Source: Conchocele bisecta (Eukaryota > Mollusca > Bivalvia > Lucinida > Thyasiridae). From it: DNA of 64,000 bases. The translations under genes and the position numbers were made by a program. Positions 34,905 to 48,846 of the stretch are shown in pieces. The DNA is taken from the NCBI GenBank assembly GCA_029237695.1, contig CM055265.1:217051679-217115678 (forward strand), written 5' to 3'. Under the pieces are notes generated by a model that was not told where the DNA came from, did no database searches, and saw only the letters and a program-made list of their open reading frames with translations. The stretch's first letter is position 1, and every line of letters begins with the position of its first letter.

Positions 34905-35097
34905 ATGAAGACAGCAGACATGTCGGACAGGACGAGCGCCGAAACCTCCGACGGCACGACAGACGAGGAAGAAAATGACGCGAAAAAGAAGATGCAGTTT
35001 TCCGGATCGTTCGGATTTGTTGTGTCGTTGCTGGGATACTCGATGGGCACGTCGGATTTCTGGCGGTTTCCGTACCTGGTGTTCCGGAACGGCGGAG
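34905..35097 (+). CDS. SLC6 exon 1 (N-terminus, TM1)
   Basis: ATG at 34905 is the first in-frame Met after a TGA at 34884. A second ATG lies at 34920. The Ser/Thr/Asp/Glu-rich N-terminus precedes KKKMQFSGSFGFVVSLLGYS and the TM1 signature GTSDFWRFPY. Members normally have GLGNVWRFPY, so the unwound-helix Asn is Asp here. Donor G|GTAAGG, phase 1 (inside NGGG). Confidence 0.9.
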
Positions 35098-38000
35098 GTA
35101 AGGCGGCGATATTGCTCCGACATTATTCAGTGATCGCTATCATACGGAGCCCCGCAGGGGACGTAGAATGCTTGGTTTATTAATTCGTTCCCACGAAATA
35201 ACAATTCGTTCCCTCAATTTAACATTCGCTTCCCTGAATTTAACAATTCGTTCCCACGAAATAACAATTCGTTCCCACGGGAACGAATTGTTAATTCCTG
35301 GTAACGAATTGTTATATCGTGGGAACGAAATAATAAAAAATAATTATGCGTCCCCTACGGGGCTCCGTACCATCACTATTGGCGTGTACCGATTTCCACA
35401 TCCACTTCACAATGACATTCTATCGTATTGCATTTGGGTTTTATGTCCAATCGCGTTAGTGGAGGGAGCGTGTTGTGTCACCAGTGTTGTATCCCACAGT
35501 CTATCCTTCCGTCCGTTCGTCTATCGCAGTATTTATATGTTTGCAATTAGTCAAATAAATTTTACTCTGACCGCTACCACGTGATTTGCTCATATAAGGA
35601 GAGCGACGCAGGAAGCGGACATGCCATGTTCGCCAACTCGACCACTGTTCAAAGTAGTATAGCAGTAGTTTGGTCAGACAACGTTAGATTGTCTATGTCT
35701 GAGTTCTCCGGCAACGGTTCGATCACCATCCGGGACTTGGCGCCCTTCTTCAAATGTAGGTCCACCATCTCTCATGCAACACAGGAGCATATTTCATCAA
35801 CATTGCAAAGTATAATTATCTAGCGAAGTATACTTTGAGGGAGAAATTTTCAATTTAAGGATAACTTTATGAATTTTTATTATACTACAAATGTAAATGT
35901 ATTACATTATCACAGCCATTTTGGCTGTGATAATGTAATACATTCAGTATAATAATTATGAATACTTTTAATCATCAAATATATGCAGTCATAGTTCTAT
36001 ATGAAATAATGCATTTCGGGAAAAAAAATGATTACTCCCTCAAAGTATACTTTGCTAGATAAGTATACTTTGCAATGTTGATGAAATCGGCTACAGCTCA
36101 CCCACCAGTCCCAACCTGTCACCAGTTCTGTCCCGGTGGGAGTTCTATCGCATGTGATGATATTTTTTCTGACTTTTTTACGGTTTCTAAACATCAATGT
36201 GTGAATTGTACACACTTTACCATCTATCCTACGGGTTACTGAACTGTGTTTGTACACACAGGCGCCTTCCTGATCCCGTTCGCCCTGACGATGATGATGT
36301 GTGGTATCCCGCTCTTCTTCCTCGAAGTGTCTATGTCCCAGTTCTCCGGCAAGGGCTCGCTCACCCTCTGGGACATGGCGCCCTTCTTCAAAGGTAGGTC
36401 CACCATCAGCTCGCTCACCAGTCCCATCCTGTCACCAGTCCCAGGGGCGGATCCATCATTTGTGGAACGGGGGCGGGGGGGGGGGGGTGTTGTTGTTGTT
36501 GTTAGTACCACGTGCTCATAGACCTTGGAAAAATATCTGGCGCGGCACGGAAACGGGATGTACCGCGGCACTAACATACTATTCTCTTATCTATTTTCCT
36601 TATTTCTGAACCAAAGTATATGTTGTGACCACTCATTTGAACCGTCTCGGCGAGACGGTTCAAATGAGTGGTCACAACATATACTTCTGATGAGAAATAA
36701 AGAAATTATTGAGCCTTGCCGGATATTTTTTCCCATTCACGGCACTAACCTACTATTCTCTATATCCCGTCTGTAACTATTTTCATGAAAAGTCGCGCCA
36801 TCTCCGTATGTACAAAATCACACGGTTAGTCTCCCATGTTGTTCAAAATTACTCTCATCACATTCTGAAAATACACACTTTATGGCGAATAAAACTAAAT
36901 TTGTTTCTGTGTTTAAAAACGCGATGTGTATTGGAGAAGTCTGGGGCCGTTTCACTAAACTTCGTGCGACTAAAATGTTCGTAAGTACAAATTTAGGATC
37001 GTCTGGGAATTTCAAGTAATGTATTTACATTTATTGGGCATAGGCTGCATATGCAGCCTATGCTCAATAAATGTAAATCCAATAATTGTTTACATGAAAA
37101 CAGTGTTAATGTGAAATTTACAGACTATCATAAGTTTGCACTTACGAACATTTTAGTCGTAAGAAGTTTAGTGAAACGGGCCCCTGGTGGACAGGGATAT
37201 GCTATCAAACCGACCGACACAAGTTAGCCATTTTCAGAAAGGGACAAACATAATCTTGTGACTAACTGATATCTGTATTTCCTATTATATGTTACTTTCC
37301 TATACTAATTCATTTTCCAAATCTAGTTTATGCCACAAAACTGAATTGAGACGCGTGTAACCACTAACTCATTCACCAACGTTTGTGACAAAACAACTAC
37401 AATTATACTGACTGTAATACAATACAATACAATACAATATCCTTTATTAAGCATTAAGCAATGCAATGCTTCTAGCCTTTAACATAAAACTTGTGTAGTG
37501 CACATAAAATACATGTTTTACGGAATGTAAATGGAGAAGCTTTTGTTAATTGTAATTATACACTAATAGATGCCACCAAAATGATAACTTTGCAGTATTA
37601 GCAACTTAAATAATAATACAAGTCAACCCACTATTTATCAGTTATTTGACGGTTTTGATTGTTAAAATGTCAAGGATAATTCAGAATTACACAAACATTG
37701 ACACACTTATAAATGACAATTGACTGAATGTGTCGGTACAAATATGAAACAATCGCACGTGATTCAACGGCGACCTTGGACTGAGCAGGTCGTGTTTTTA
37801 TCGGTCGGTAATTATCTCAAGGTTACCGACGGCGGCCATCTTAACTATTGGAAATTAACTCGTATTTCCATTGTGTTATTCTTATTCGCTGGATTGTGGC
37901 GGCCTGGATATGTGCTAAGGTAAGTCGGGGCTGGGTGGGCTCGGTGTGGGTGGTATTCTGTTGAGCACGAGCTATATTTATGAAGTCCGTCGCCTGTTGT

Positions 38001-41000
38001 TCTCTCTGCCGAGATGGTGAGAAAAGATCATATTCTTATTATTATTACTATTCTTCTTCTGCGTTGAAGCATTGCTTCAGGTTTACATGGAGAAATTTAT
38101 GTAGAACCGTTAGGAAAGAATGGTGGGACCAGTGCGTTTTCAAACAGATTATTAGTTTGCCACTGGTCTGGGGAACCGATTTCTTTCCATCCACAGTTAC
38201 TTTGGTGGTGCTAGATAAAGTGTTGTTAGAGAACGTGGTGTTAGAAAGTGGTCCCAAACAGATTACGAGTTTGCCACAAGTATGCACCATTAGTAATCGC
38301 CATTAGTAATCGCATCCATGTATTCTTACTATATTAGACTGTGGTGTGGTAGCGGTGGTACGGTGACACTTGACGGACCCTGGTAACACGGACCGCCGGG
38401 TGCCACTGGTCCCGCGTATTACCACCGCAACAGGCGGCGTCTGATAGGCTTTTTTTTTTATCATATTCGAACTCGCTGGAATAAAACTACGGGTCAGTAT
38501 AATATATCATCGCTAGGTTATACTCGTGCTCAACTGAATGCTGCTCTCATCTGCCTGCTTCCGGCCCCGGCTTGCTGAGGCACAGCCGGGCTGTTGCAGC
38601 TCGGCGAATGAGCGTCACATGTCTTTACCGATTATATGGTACCAACTTGTGTGTCAAGTGTCGCCAGGGGTGGATTGGTTCTACCTGGGACCCGTTTTGC
38701 TCTGCATCACCGGTGCCAGGTTCTACCCAGTTACCCCCTCTCTTCTTCCCGCCTTCCGTGCACCGGGACACTGCGCGGAATTACAGGACCGTATTGGACC
38801 TAAGCAGTGTCCCATTTCGGCACACATTTATACACATCTGTCCGCCCTGCACATACATATATCACATAAAACAATTAACAATTCGGCTTTTATGGACTTA
38901 TATGTCCGGGTATGGAAGGTCATCGAGCCAATTCCCACCTTTAAATATAAGAAATACAAATACGTGATTATCCAATCAATATACACCCACCACAACTTGC
39001 AATAGAAGCTTTATCAGTGTTATTCTACTCCACATAGAACCGATATTAAAGTATACTAAACTATGACGGTACCAATCGTTATCGATCAGATATTGCCCTG
39101 ATGATTCAGGTCTAAACGTCATGCCACACAATAAATAAAATATTTACATCTCGCGGGTTGGTTCTAATTAATATAGACATGCAGCTCTCACTCTCTCTCT
39201 CTCTCTCTCTCTCCGATTGCACGCAACCTCCGTATTTATACTGATATACAGACGAACCTCTCTAAATCGAACACAGAGACAAGTTAGTTTTGATATATTT
39301 CGTTTGCATTTATCTCCGATGATACTGTCTGTTCATGATCGCAAAACACACACGCACGTCTTGAAGTAGTTATATGCATATTTCACAGTGGAGCCTCTCT
39401 AAACCGGACATCCTGTGATGTACCCAGGGTGGCCGGTTTAGAGAGGTTACACTATACGTGTAATTGCTCGGTCCAGTTGAGAGCATACAGCGATCCTACA
39501 AATGATTCGCCTTTCCTATATAAGTTTATTTGCATAATATATTTTCCTGCTGTGGCGTTAATTGCGTCCCTTGGCATTGAGTTGCGCTTAACGCTTTCAA
39601 TCTTAAGTAACTGGAATGAACTGTGATATGCTAATTTTCAGACTTGTCCATTTATGAAAAGGGGGCGTTTCTGTTCTAAAACAAATATGAAAGTTACTTG
39701 CAAAAAGTGCAGATCCTGATGAGACGGTTCGTTACGAGCCGGCTCATCTGGATCTGCACTGTTTGCCAACCCCGCTATAGCGGGTTTTCGGGTTCAAATG
39801 GTAAAACCTTGCTATAATGCGCTAGCGTAATGAACCACGATAGTGTTGTACAGCCCGTGGCACCAATGGACAAGTGTATTGCACTTGCAATGTATATTTT
39901 ATTGTAGTCGTGATCGGCGATTAAATGAAACTCTTAAGTACTACTGCAGGGATTCCGCTGGCGATCGCCACTTTCGCAATTGGCGATACAAATAAACAAT
40001 TGGCGATAAAAAATTACAATTTTCGAAAACAATTTAAAAAAAAATGTTGTTTTTTTTAATGTTTTTTTTTGAAGTGGCGATTTTTTTTATTTTCCCCAGC
40101 GGAATCCCTGCTACTGTCTAGTACACGTTTTGCTGCCGACGAACTGTTGGCTATTAAACACATTACATTTAAAAAATAACAAAATAATTACCCACCCAAA
40201 AATGTTGTATTTGATGAAATTCCATAAAATATTTATTTTATTCCAAAAAAAAAAACAACAGCATGGGGAGGAGTTAAACAAAGAAAAAAAGAAATTGACT
40301 TCAAAACCTTGCTAGCTTGGAAATGATGTAACTAAGAAAACAAAAGTTAGATTTTGAAAATCGGTTCACAAATTCAAAAAATATTTGTAAAATCTATTTT
40401 AGCCCCCAGTGCGTTACGAAAGTAGCCGAATGAGTTGATTACACAAACTTTATACCATATACAGGATTGTATGAAGATGTGTAGGAAAATGATCCTTGCT
40501 GTAGAACTAGTAAATTGCCAAAACTAATAGAACATGGAAATAATTTTCCTATGGAAGCCATCTTTTCTCTTGTTGTTGTTCAACATTCAACATAACGAAA
40601 TGAAGCTTTCAAATTTAAAAGATATACATGTAAATGTTAGATAAACACATTGACCCGGTAAAATAACAAATTTCTGCTTGTGTATGTTCTTTATTAATAA
40701 TTTGTTAATAGTTTTGACAGTTTTATATCGCTAACATATCAAACACGCCGCATAACGGATTGCAAAAATTACTATTCCATGTGTTACATTAAAGCGATGG
40801 GGTTAAATTTTCATTGGTTCTCCATGAATCGCCACGGCAATATGGACAGGGAGGGTACATGCAACTTACAGCCATAGCTGTGTGCTATGCGATCATGAAC
40901 AAGTATTACCCCCCCCCCCCCACGAGATAAATGGCCAAGAAACTCATACAAAAATAAGATCACATATGTGTCTTGTGTTCGGTTTAGAGAGGTCCCACTG

Positions 41001-44000
41001 TACTTACACAGAATATTCATTTTTAATCTTAATAATACAAATTAGAATACTATTCTAAATATTATAATGCTCCATATATTACTGACAAGTCAACAAACCA
41101 TAGGTTAGATACAATTGAAACAATATTTGTGCGACTTTTGACGCCGTTTTTAGTATATTTATTCAGTATTTAATACTATTTATGGATATCCATACTTCGA
41201 TGTTTGAATATCCATGATTCGATTATGGATATCCATAATTCCAAGTGATTTTTAGATATCCATAATTCGATATACATGTATGCATATCCATAAATCGATT
41301 TTTGGATATCCATTATTCGATTTTTGGATATCAATACTGAAATACATTTTGATTTTTGGCTATCCAAAACTCGAATTATGGATGTCCAAAAAAGTATTTA
41401 TGGATACCCATATGTACTGAATAAATAGCAAAACCAAAATACCAATACCAAAAACCGAATTATTGATATCCCCAAAAAATAATAAAGGTGATCCATATAT
41501 TAAACTACGGATATCCAATAATCAAATTATGGATTATGCACACTAATTCCTCTCAATCCTGACCTTGAGCTTCAATCCCGGATTTGAGGAATTATTGTGC
41601 AATTGGCGAGTAACTACCAATCGAGATCACGATGATACTTTTTATATTTTATCTGCTTTGAGATAGCATATTATGTCACGCAAATTTCTATGGGGGAAGC
41701 CATATTGTCGTGCTACGCAAACGGCGAGTACGACCAAGACAATATTGCCCTCTGCCAACTTATCCTATGGCGTTTTGGTCTGTCTTGCTTTGTATCTAAA
41801 ACTATACATATACTATTCTCTATAGTTTTCACAGTTTTGGGCTCAGTTTATCAGTTAAATTTTGGAAAATACGAATCAAGACATTTTGTGAGTATGAATA
41901 CAGCAGCTATTATCTTTAGTTCTCACTGTTCGGTCGCAGTGACCAGTTAGTCAACAATTTCGTACAATTTTTTCTGGGCGTTACAAACACCCATTTATTC
42001 AACAGAAAACATGTGGATCGGAACGGGTTTGCACCAGCACAGTACATTTGCCTCTGGATGATGATTGAGAAAATATGCAACTTTCAGTCTCTAGTTCCGC
42101 AAGTGATCAGTTTTTGTGGAGATAGCATATTTAGGTACTTTGATTTAAGTAGAGTTTGAAGAATAACTATCAATCGCGACTGTTTGTGACAGTTTTACCT
42201 CAAGCTTGATTTCTGCTTCAATCGATTAATTGTTCGTAAAACTACCGTTAGAAAACGCCAAACTCGGGTTTGATGAATCAGTGTGCATTTGGCGAACTTT
42301 AAACCCGGTTTGATGTCTCTATTGGTTTGTTTTTGTATGCATCATGTGCATAATAATTTCTCAAACCCGAATTTAAGAAAAACTGTCGTTGGTGGTTATT
42401 TTTCCAAACCCTGGCTTGAGGGGGCTCAAATACGGGCTTGGACGTGAATAAGTGGGATTTAGTATTAGTGCGCACCCACAACTTTTCTAATTATATTGTT
42501 CCTTTATATGTGCCCGAATTAACGAGCTCCAAAATAACCTGAAAGACACTTCCAGGCGATCGCTTTTAAAAAGCAGTCACAATTCCGACGTTAAGTTAAT
42601 TTTTCTATTTGTGGTTCATATTGCCGGTGTAATTAATTTATAACTGGTTTTTAAAAAGTGTATCGAACATTATTTGTAACTAAAGTATTTATAAATTTAC
42701 TTAGATGATTATACTTATAACAGATTAAAAGTAATCAATAACTCTTAATTATCGTAGTATGGTAACTTTTAAATAGACGACTGCATCCATTATTAACATA
42801 CACGACATGTTGTACTGATGATGTAGTTGTGTCCACATACAACGGCGTCAGGGGAGATAATACATGTAGCGTGTACTACACTGCACGATCGGTACGGGAG
42901 TAGATTGCAGGAGTTACTGTTCGCAACTAGATCGGGCTTGGTCTATACAACAGACTGAATAGTTGTATTATAATAATTATAATCTAAGGCAGAGGCGGAT
43001 CCAGGATTTCAGGTTGGGGGTGGGGGGGGGGGGGACTAATTTACTATACTTTAGAACTAGCACCGTTTGTTCGTCGACCGATATGTATATCAATGTAACT
43101 GTCATGCAGGTATCGGCTTCACACTACTGTGTCTCAACTTCTTGAACAATGTCTACTACAACATCCTGCGGGCCTGGATCATCCAGTACTTCGTCAGCTC
43201 GTTCAGCAGCGAGTTGCCATGGCAACGGTGCACGCACCACTGGAACCAGGCTGGCTGTATCCAGGTGGACATGACAAAGCCGGAGTACAACGTGACCATG
43301 GCGACTGATATCATCGGTTATAACGTCACTGCGGCTGATGGACATAACGTGACAAACATGACGGCGGCAGAACAATACTGGCAGTAAGTTCATTGTCAGT
43401 GGTGCCACGAGCATTTGTCTAAGTCCCCTGAGGTTGCCCGCTGCTCACAACGCACCAACACCGGGCGGTTAAGACGGCCATATAGGTACCATAAGGTGTT
43501 ACTGACATCAAAAGAATCGTAATAGAATCCCGCATTTGCTACGAAAAGTTCGTCAACTTTCGTCATTTACAGAAGGTCGCATATAATCTGAGGTAAAAAA
43601 TCACATGGATTCGTTGTTATTTGTTTTTTCCTTTTGTGAATGCAATTTGTCTGTTCCTTCATTTTGTTAATAATTGTGGCGGGGCTTTCGCTGCGTTTGT
43701 TTTACGTTATAGTTGCTTTACTTTTTGGACCGCACATCGCTGGTCGTGGAGTGCATGTTTGTGGCGAGTTGGAGGCTCCTCGATCACCTCTGTGAGCGTG
43801 TCGTGTGTGTATCATGCTGCATTGCGTTAGTTGCTTCTTAACGAGGGTGCATGGTTTTCCTTTTGGCAGGGTGTATGATCACTTGGTTACAACAACAACA
43901 ACAACAAGTACTGAAAGTTCCAGAAGTCCTCCGATTCAAAGTACATTTTCTTTTATTTTTTCCTTATTATGTAACGGCTTTTGATGAATTATGGCGCATC

Positions 44001-47000
44001 AAATGCATTTTGTTAAGCTGCATTTGTGGTGGTCTTCTGTCGTTTTTGCGAAGAATCGATTTCCGTCTCTACTGACACGGACATCGAATCTTCGCAAAAA
44101 CGACATACGTATGTGCCGAACTGCCGGGACCACACAATGCAGCTCATGAAGACGCGTTTGTTGCGCCATATTTCATCAAATTCCGTTGCCTATAAAGGAA
44201 AATGTAAAATAATACTTACTTTGGAGTGGGCGCGCTTTCAACACTTTCAGCCATTGTTGTTGTTGTTGTAACATGTGATAATGCACCTTCTTTGTGTATC
44301 ACTGCTAGATGTTGCACTGTATCCAGTACACGGCTGTCTATCCCACGGCAGGTACGAGGTTCTCCAGCTGTCCTCTGGTATCGACAACCTGGGCGGCATC
44401 CACTGGCATTTCGTGCTCTACGTCTTCATCTGGCGGGTCGTCGTCGGCCTGTGTGTGGTCCGCAGCATCAAGTCCATAGAGAAGGTACGGGGCACAACAT
44501 GTTCTTGATATCAGAAACATCATCTGGGACATTCATTCACCATTACCCCACGTAGTGATTGGCATTATTATATATTTAAAATCAGACGTAAATTTCCACA
44601 CTGATATTAGAGGCGATAACCGTGTTTCGTTCAAATATTAACGAACATTACTGTTTATTCTCTGTATTTATTTTTTGATGTACAACATCATACTTTATAA
44701 TTTGCCGAAAATATTATTTGTTCAGGTGACGCATTTAATTAGTATAAACAATTAAAATATATCATCCCTCATTTGAATATGAAAATAGCCCGATGCCACC
44801 GCCAGTCACTATCAGTAAAATAAATATTACTAAATGATTATATCTGTATAGTGGGCACTTGTGACTTTTTTTTAGAACTGGTGAAATAGTGAAACAATTA
44901 TACACTTATATAATTCCAGCACAAAAATATTTACACAATTCCCTTACATTTGATTGGTCCGTAGCAAGTCTCTGTCCAAAATTTATATCCCAGTAAACTC
45001 CCATGCCGAACTACTTTCCGTAACCGTCAGGCGCAGTTAAAATAATTCTTAAGAAAACGAAAAATAAACACATTTTCTTGATGAATTTATTTCAAATGCT
45101 GGAATTATAAGGAATGAATGGCCTTTTTAACTTGGAAAAGTCGCGGGAATACTGGACGAGGCCTTCCGGCCTTCGTCCAGTATTCCCGCGACTTTTCCAA
45201 GTTTATGACCTCTCTATAACCGTGAGTCATCCACGGGAAGACGCAAAACTGGCTGTTGTAGAGAGGTGGCTGTTGTATGGAGGTTAATGCTGAATTAAAT
45301 TTTCTCGTCTGCTCTTTATTTATTTTCTTCGATAATTCTCATCAAATACATGTTTTGACAGCATTTTAGAATCATTTTCATAGGAAATGATTCTAAAGTA
45401 CTGTCAAAACATGTTTTTATTGATAAAGAAGGCAAAAGCTACAGCATACGACAATTTTCGTGCTCAGCAATCTAAGGGTTAAATATAGAGGAAACCATAC
45501 ATTTGGGATATACAATAGTGGCTGTTACAGAGAGGGTGTTGTAGAGAGGTGGCCGTTTGGGGAGGTTCAACTGTACATGTATTGTATGCGATTGTTGTAG
45601 GTGATGTATGTGACCGTATTCGTGCCAATCCTTCTCATGATTGTAATCTGGATCAGGACACTGACCCTCGAGGGCGCCGTCGATGGCATCTTATACTTTA
45701 TAACGCCTTCCTTCTCCCGCCTCGGCGACCTCAGGGTAAGCTGGCTGGAGCGTATGTCTTTTCGAAATGCAAGACAATTTACAACTTTCGGAACACACAC
45801 GAGTTCATTCTTTGTCGATTCCTCTTGGGCATGTAATATTATGTTTCGCACCTATCCTGAGATATGTAATCTGTTACACATAATTACTTGTATCATGTAA
45901 TATGATCATGTGTCACACAACATATTCTGTACATAAAACGATATGTACATATAGCGTATAGGCAACCAGAAATGGCAGATTACATAGTACATCTACTAAC
46001 GACTGTAAATGTAATAGCACAGGTATATAGTGGTGAAGCAAACAACGAGGTACTTATTATCAGGTCGTATTGGCTAATGACAGACACTGAGTGAATGAAT
46101 TGTTCTGTTATGACAACCTGTATTGAAAACGGTTAACACAATGATTGTCTACAGACTTGGTTTTAGTTTTGATATCAACGGCGTATATTTACCATTTAAA
46201 ATTGCTCTTTGACGATTTGTATTTTCATGTTTTTTTGTAAATGATCATGTGAATTTAACGGCTTATTTAATTATGTAAATTCCACGAGCCAATTTATTAT
46301 ATCCTAATGTGTAACACATTAGGATATAATAAATTGGCTCGTGGAATTTACATAATAACATGGCAGATTCCTGCTAGTATACCAGCGTGTTACCAATATC
46401 GCCTGTGTACATCATGGGAGAATAGTTTGTCTCGACCACGCATTGACTGTGGCGCTGTATGTCTAGCTGATCACTGTAGGTGTGGCTGGAGGCGGCGCTG
46501 ATGGCCTGCTACACACTGGGACCTGGCTGGGGTACCCTGCCAGTTATGGGCAGCCACAATAAATTCTCATCAAATTGTCTCAGGTATGTATGTAGAGCTA
46601 CACATTGCAATGTATTTTACTGTATATGGTCAGTTGTAGTGTTTGTCTTTGTATACCAGCAGCATCTGCGGTATGTTGATGGTTGTATTGTGTATTTTAT
46701 CCCGTAAACACAGTGCGTATGTGCCGTGAAACAATTTGATTGTGCGGTGGTTGGGGTTATTGTTTTCTTCATTTTAAAGCCATTTGTAGTGTTGACGGGA
46801 TAAATAGAATAGTAGGTTAGTGCCGTGAATTGGGAAAATATCTGGCGCGGCACGGAAACGGGATGTGCTCGGCAGAGCCTCGTCCATCCCGTTTCCTAAG
46901 CCTTGCCAGATATGTTTTCCCATTCACGGCACTAACCTACTATTCTCTATAATTTCCTCTTTCCACCCAGTCATTCATCCCAAACATGTGCGCTAAAGGG

Positions 47001-48811
47001 AGAAACAAATCAACATCTCTGTAACAAATTTGTGACTATCAATGAAATACGCTTCTTTGAACGAGTCTCAACGCGTTCCAACAAATATACGTCACCGTTT
47101 GTTCGTACATGTCTGGGGTCGTTCGCCGGTTTGGCGGCTACGTGTTTCAGCGTTGTCTCGCCTTTTTAAAGTCTTTTTTTTTTGAGAGCTGCGGTTTTTG
47201 AACGAGTCTCAACACGTACGTGTCGACCGGCGATTCGCCAGTTTGTTCGGAAAAACCCGTCCCGACGTGTTGGCGGCGGCATCTTGGCGGCGCAACCGAT
47301 CAAAAACACTTGTTTTCTTTTAAATTTTGGCGGGAAGTTTGAATTTGGCGGCGCATCCGATAAAAAACACTTGTTGTTTTTCTTATTTTTTTGGCGGGAA
47401 TTTTTTTTTTAATTTTGGCGGGAATTTTTGAATTTTGGCGGGGAACTTTTGGCGGGAAAATTGGATGACGTCATCAGTTCAGCTTCAGTTTCCCTTGAGG
47501 GTAGGGCTAATTCACTCTATACTACTCGTGTCTCTCAACCTTAGGAATTAGACACAAATTCAAATATGGCAACTGGGAAATAAGACGTTCGACACTAGAG
47601 TGTGACATGTAGATACTATGTATTACATGAAAGTGTGCCCCTTGCAGACACTCGGTGGTGACGACGGTGCTTGACTGTATCTCCGCCGTGATGAATGGCC
47701 TCATCTGCTTTACCATACTCGGCGTCATGGCGCACAGCTCTGGGCTCGACATGGAGAAAACCGTCACGTCAGGTACGCCATTACACAGGTTGAAGTAACG
47801 GACCGAAGTCTATAAATACATTAAATATGCCTAAAAGCATCAATAAACGAAAACAAAATAAGCTAATATTATTTGTTTTACTCCCTCAATATAGACTCCA
47901 TAGAGTCTATATGGAGGGAGTAAACAAAATGTTTAGCTTATTCTTTTTTGGAGGGATTAACAAAACATTGTTTAGCTTATTTTTGTTTCGTTTATTGATG
48001 CTTTTAGGCATATGTAATGTATTTATAGACCTCGGTCCGTTACTTCAACAAGTGGGTCATTATGTTGGTATCACATCTGCACGGAGGTTAACGAATTAAT
48101 TGTGACGTAACACAATGACATTAACAGTCAGTACAATTTACTAAATAATTCCTTTAAATCGTCAGTGTTGTACTCACTACGATTGTGTCATCTGTAGCCG
48201 ATTTCATCAACATTGCAAAGTATACTTTTCTAACAAAGTATACTTTGAGGGAGAAATTTTCAATTTTTTGATAAATTTATTAATTTTTATTATACTGAAT
48301 TTATTACATTATCACAGCCATTTTGGCTGTGCTAATGCAATAAATTCAGTATAATAGTTCTGCATACTTTTAATCATCATATATATGCAGTTGTTAGTTT
48401 TATATGAAATAATGCATTTCAGGAAAAATAAATGATTACTCCCTCAAAGTATACTTTGCCTGAAAAGCATACTTTGCAATGTTGGTGAAATCGGCTACAA
48501 CACTTGCAAAGTGTTGAATAGTTTTCCTGCAACCAAGCACTATGTGCATATTTAATACAGATAACTTTCTCTGAATGATTAACTGCACATGCGAGTGTGA
48601 CGGTCTCAGCGTGAATATTCTACTTACATTTTCACCTGTCGCTGTAGAATGCTTACAGGATCCTGAATAGGTTTGTAGCCGATTTCAACAACATTGCAAA
48701 GTATACTTATCTCGCCAAGTACACTTTGAGGTAGAAATTTTCAATTTAAGGATACATTTATTAATTTTTAGCTCGATTATTCGAAGAATAAGTAGAGCTT
48801 ATGTTGTCACC

Positions 48812-48846
<35 letters not shown>

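Noticed and set aside
37720..37923. 67-codon frame ending near an AAGGTAAGT donor-like site
   Set aside because: A lone donor-like site without an acceptor or recognisable peptide is not enough.
38538..39005. 155-codon GC-rich plus-strand frame in SLC6 intron 2
   Set aside because: An overlapping second frame is equally open, with no motif or clear splice sites.
43124..43414. 96-codon frame antisense to SLC6 exon 3
   Set aside because: Shadow of a strongly supported exon on the other strand.
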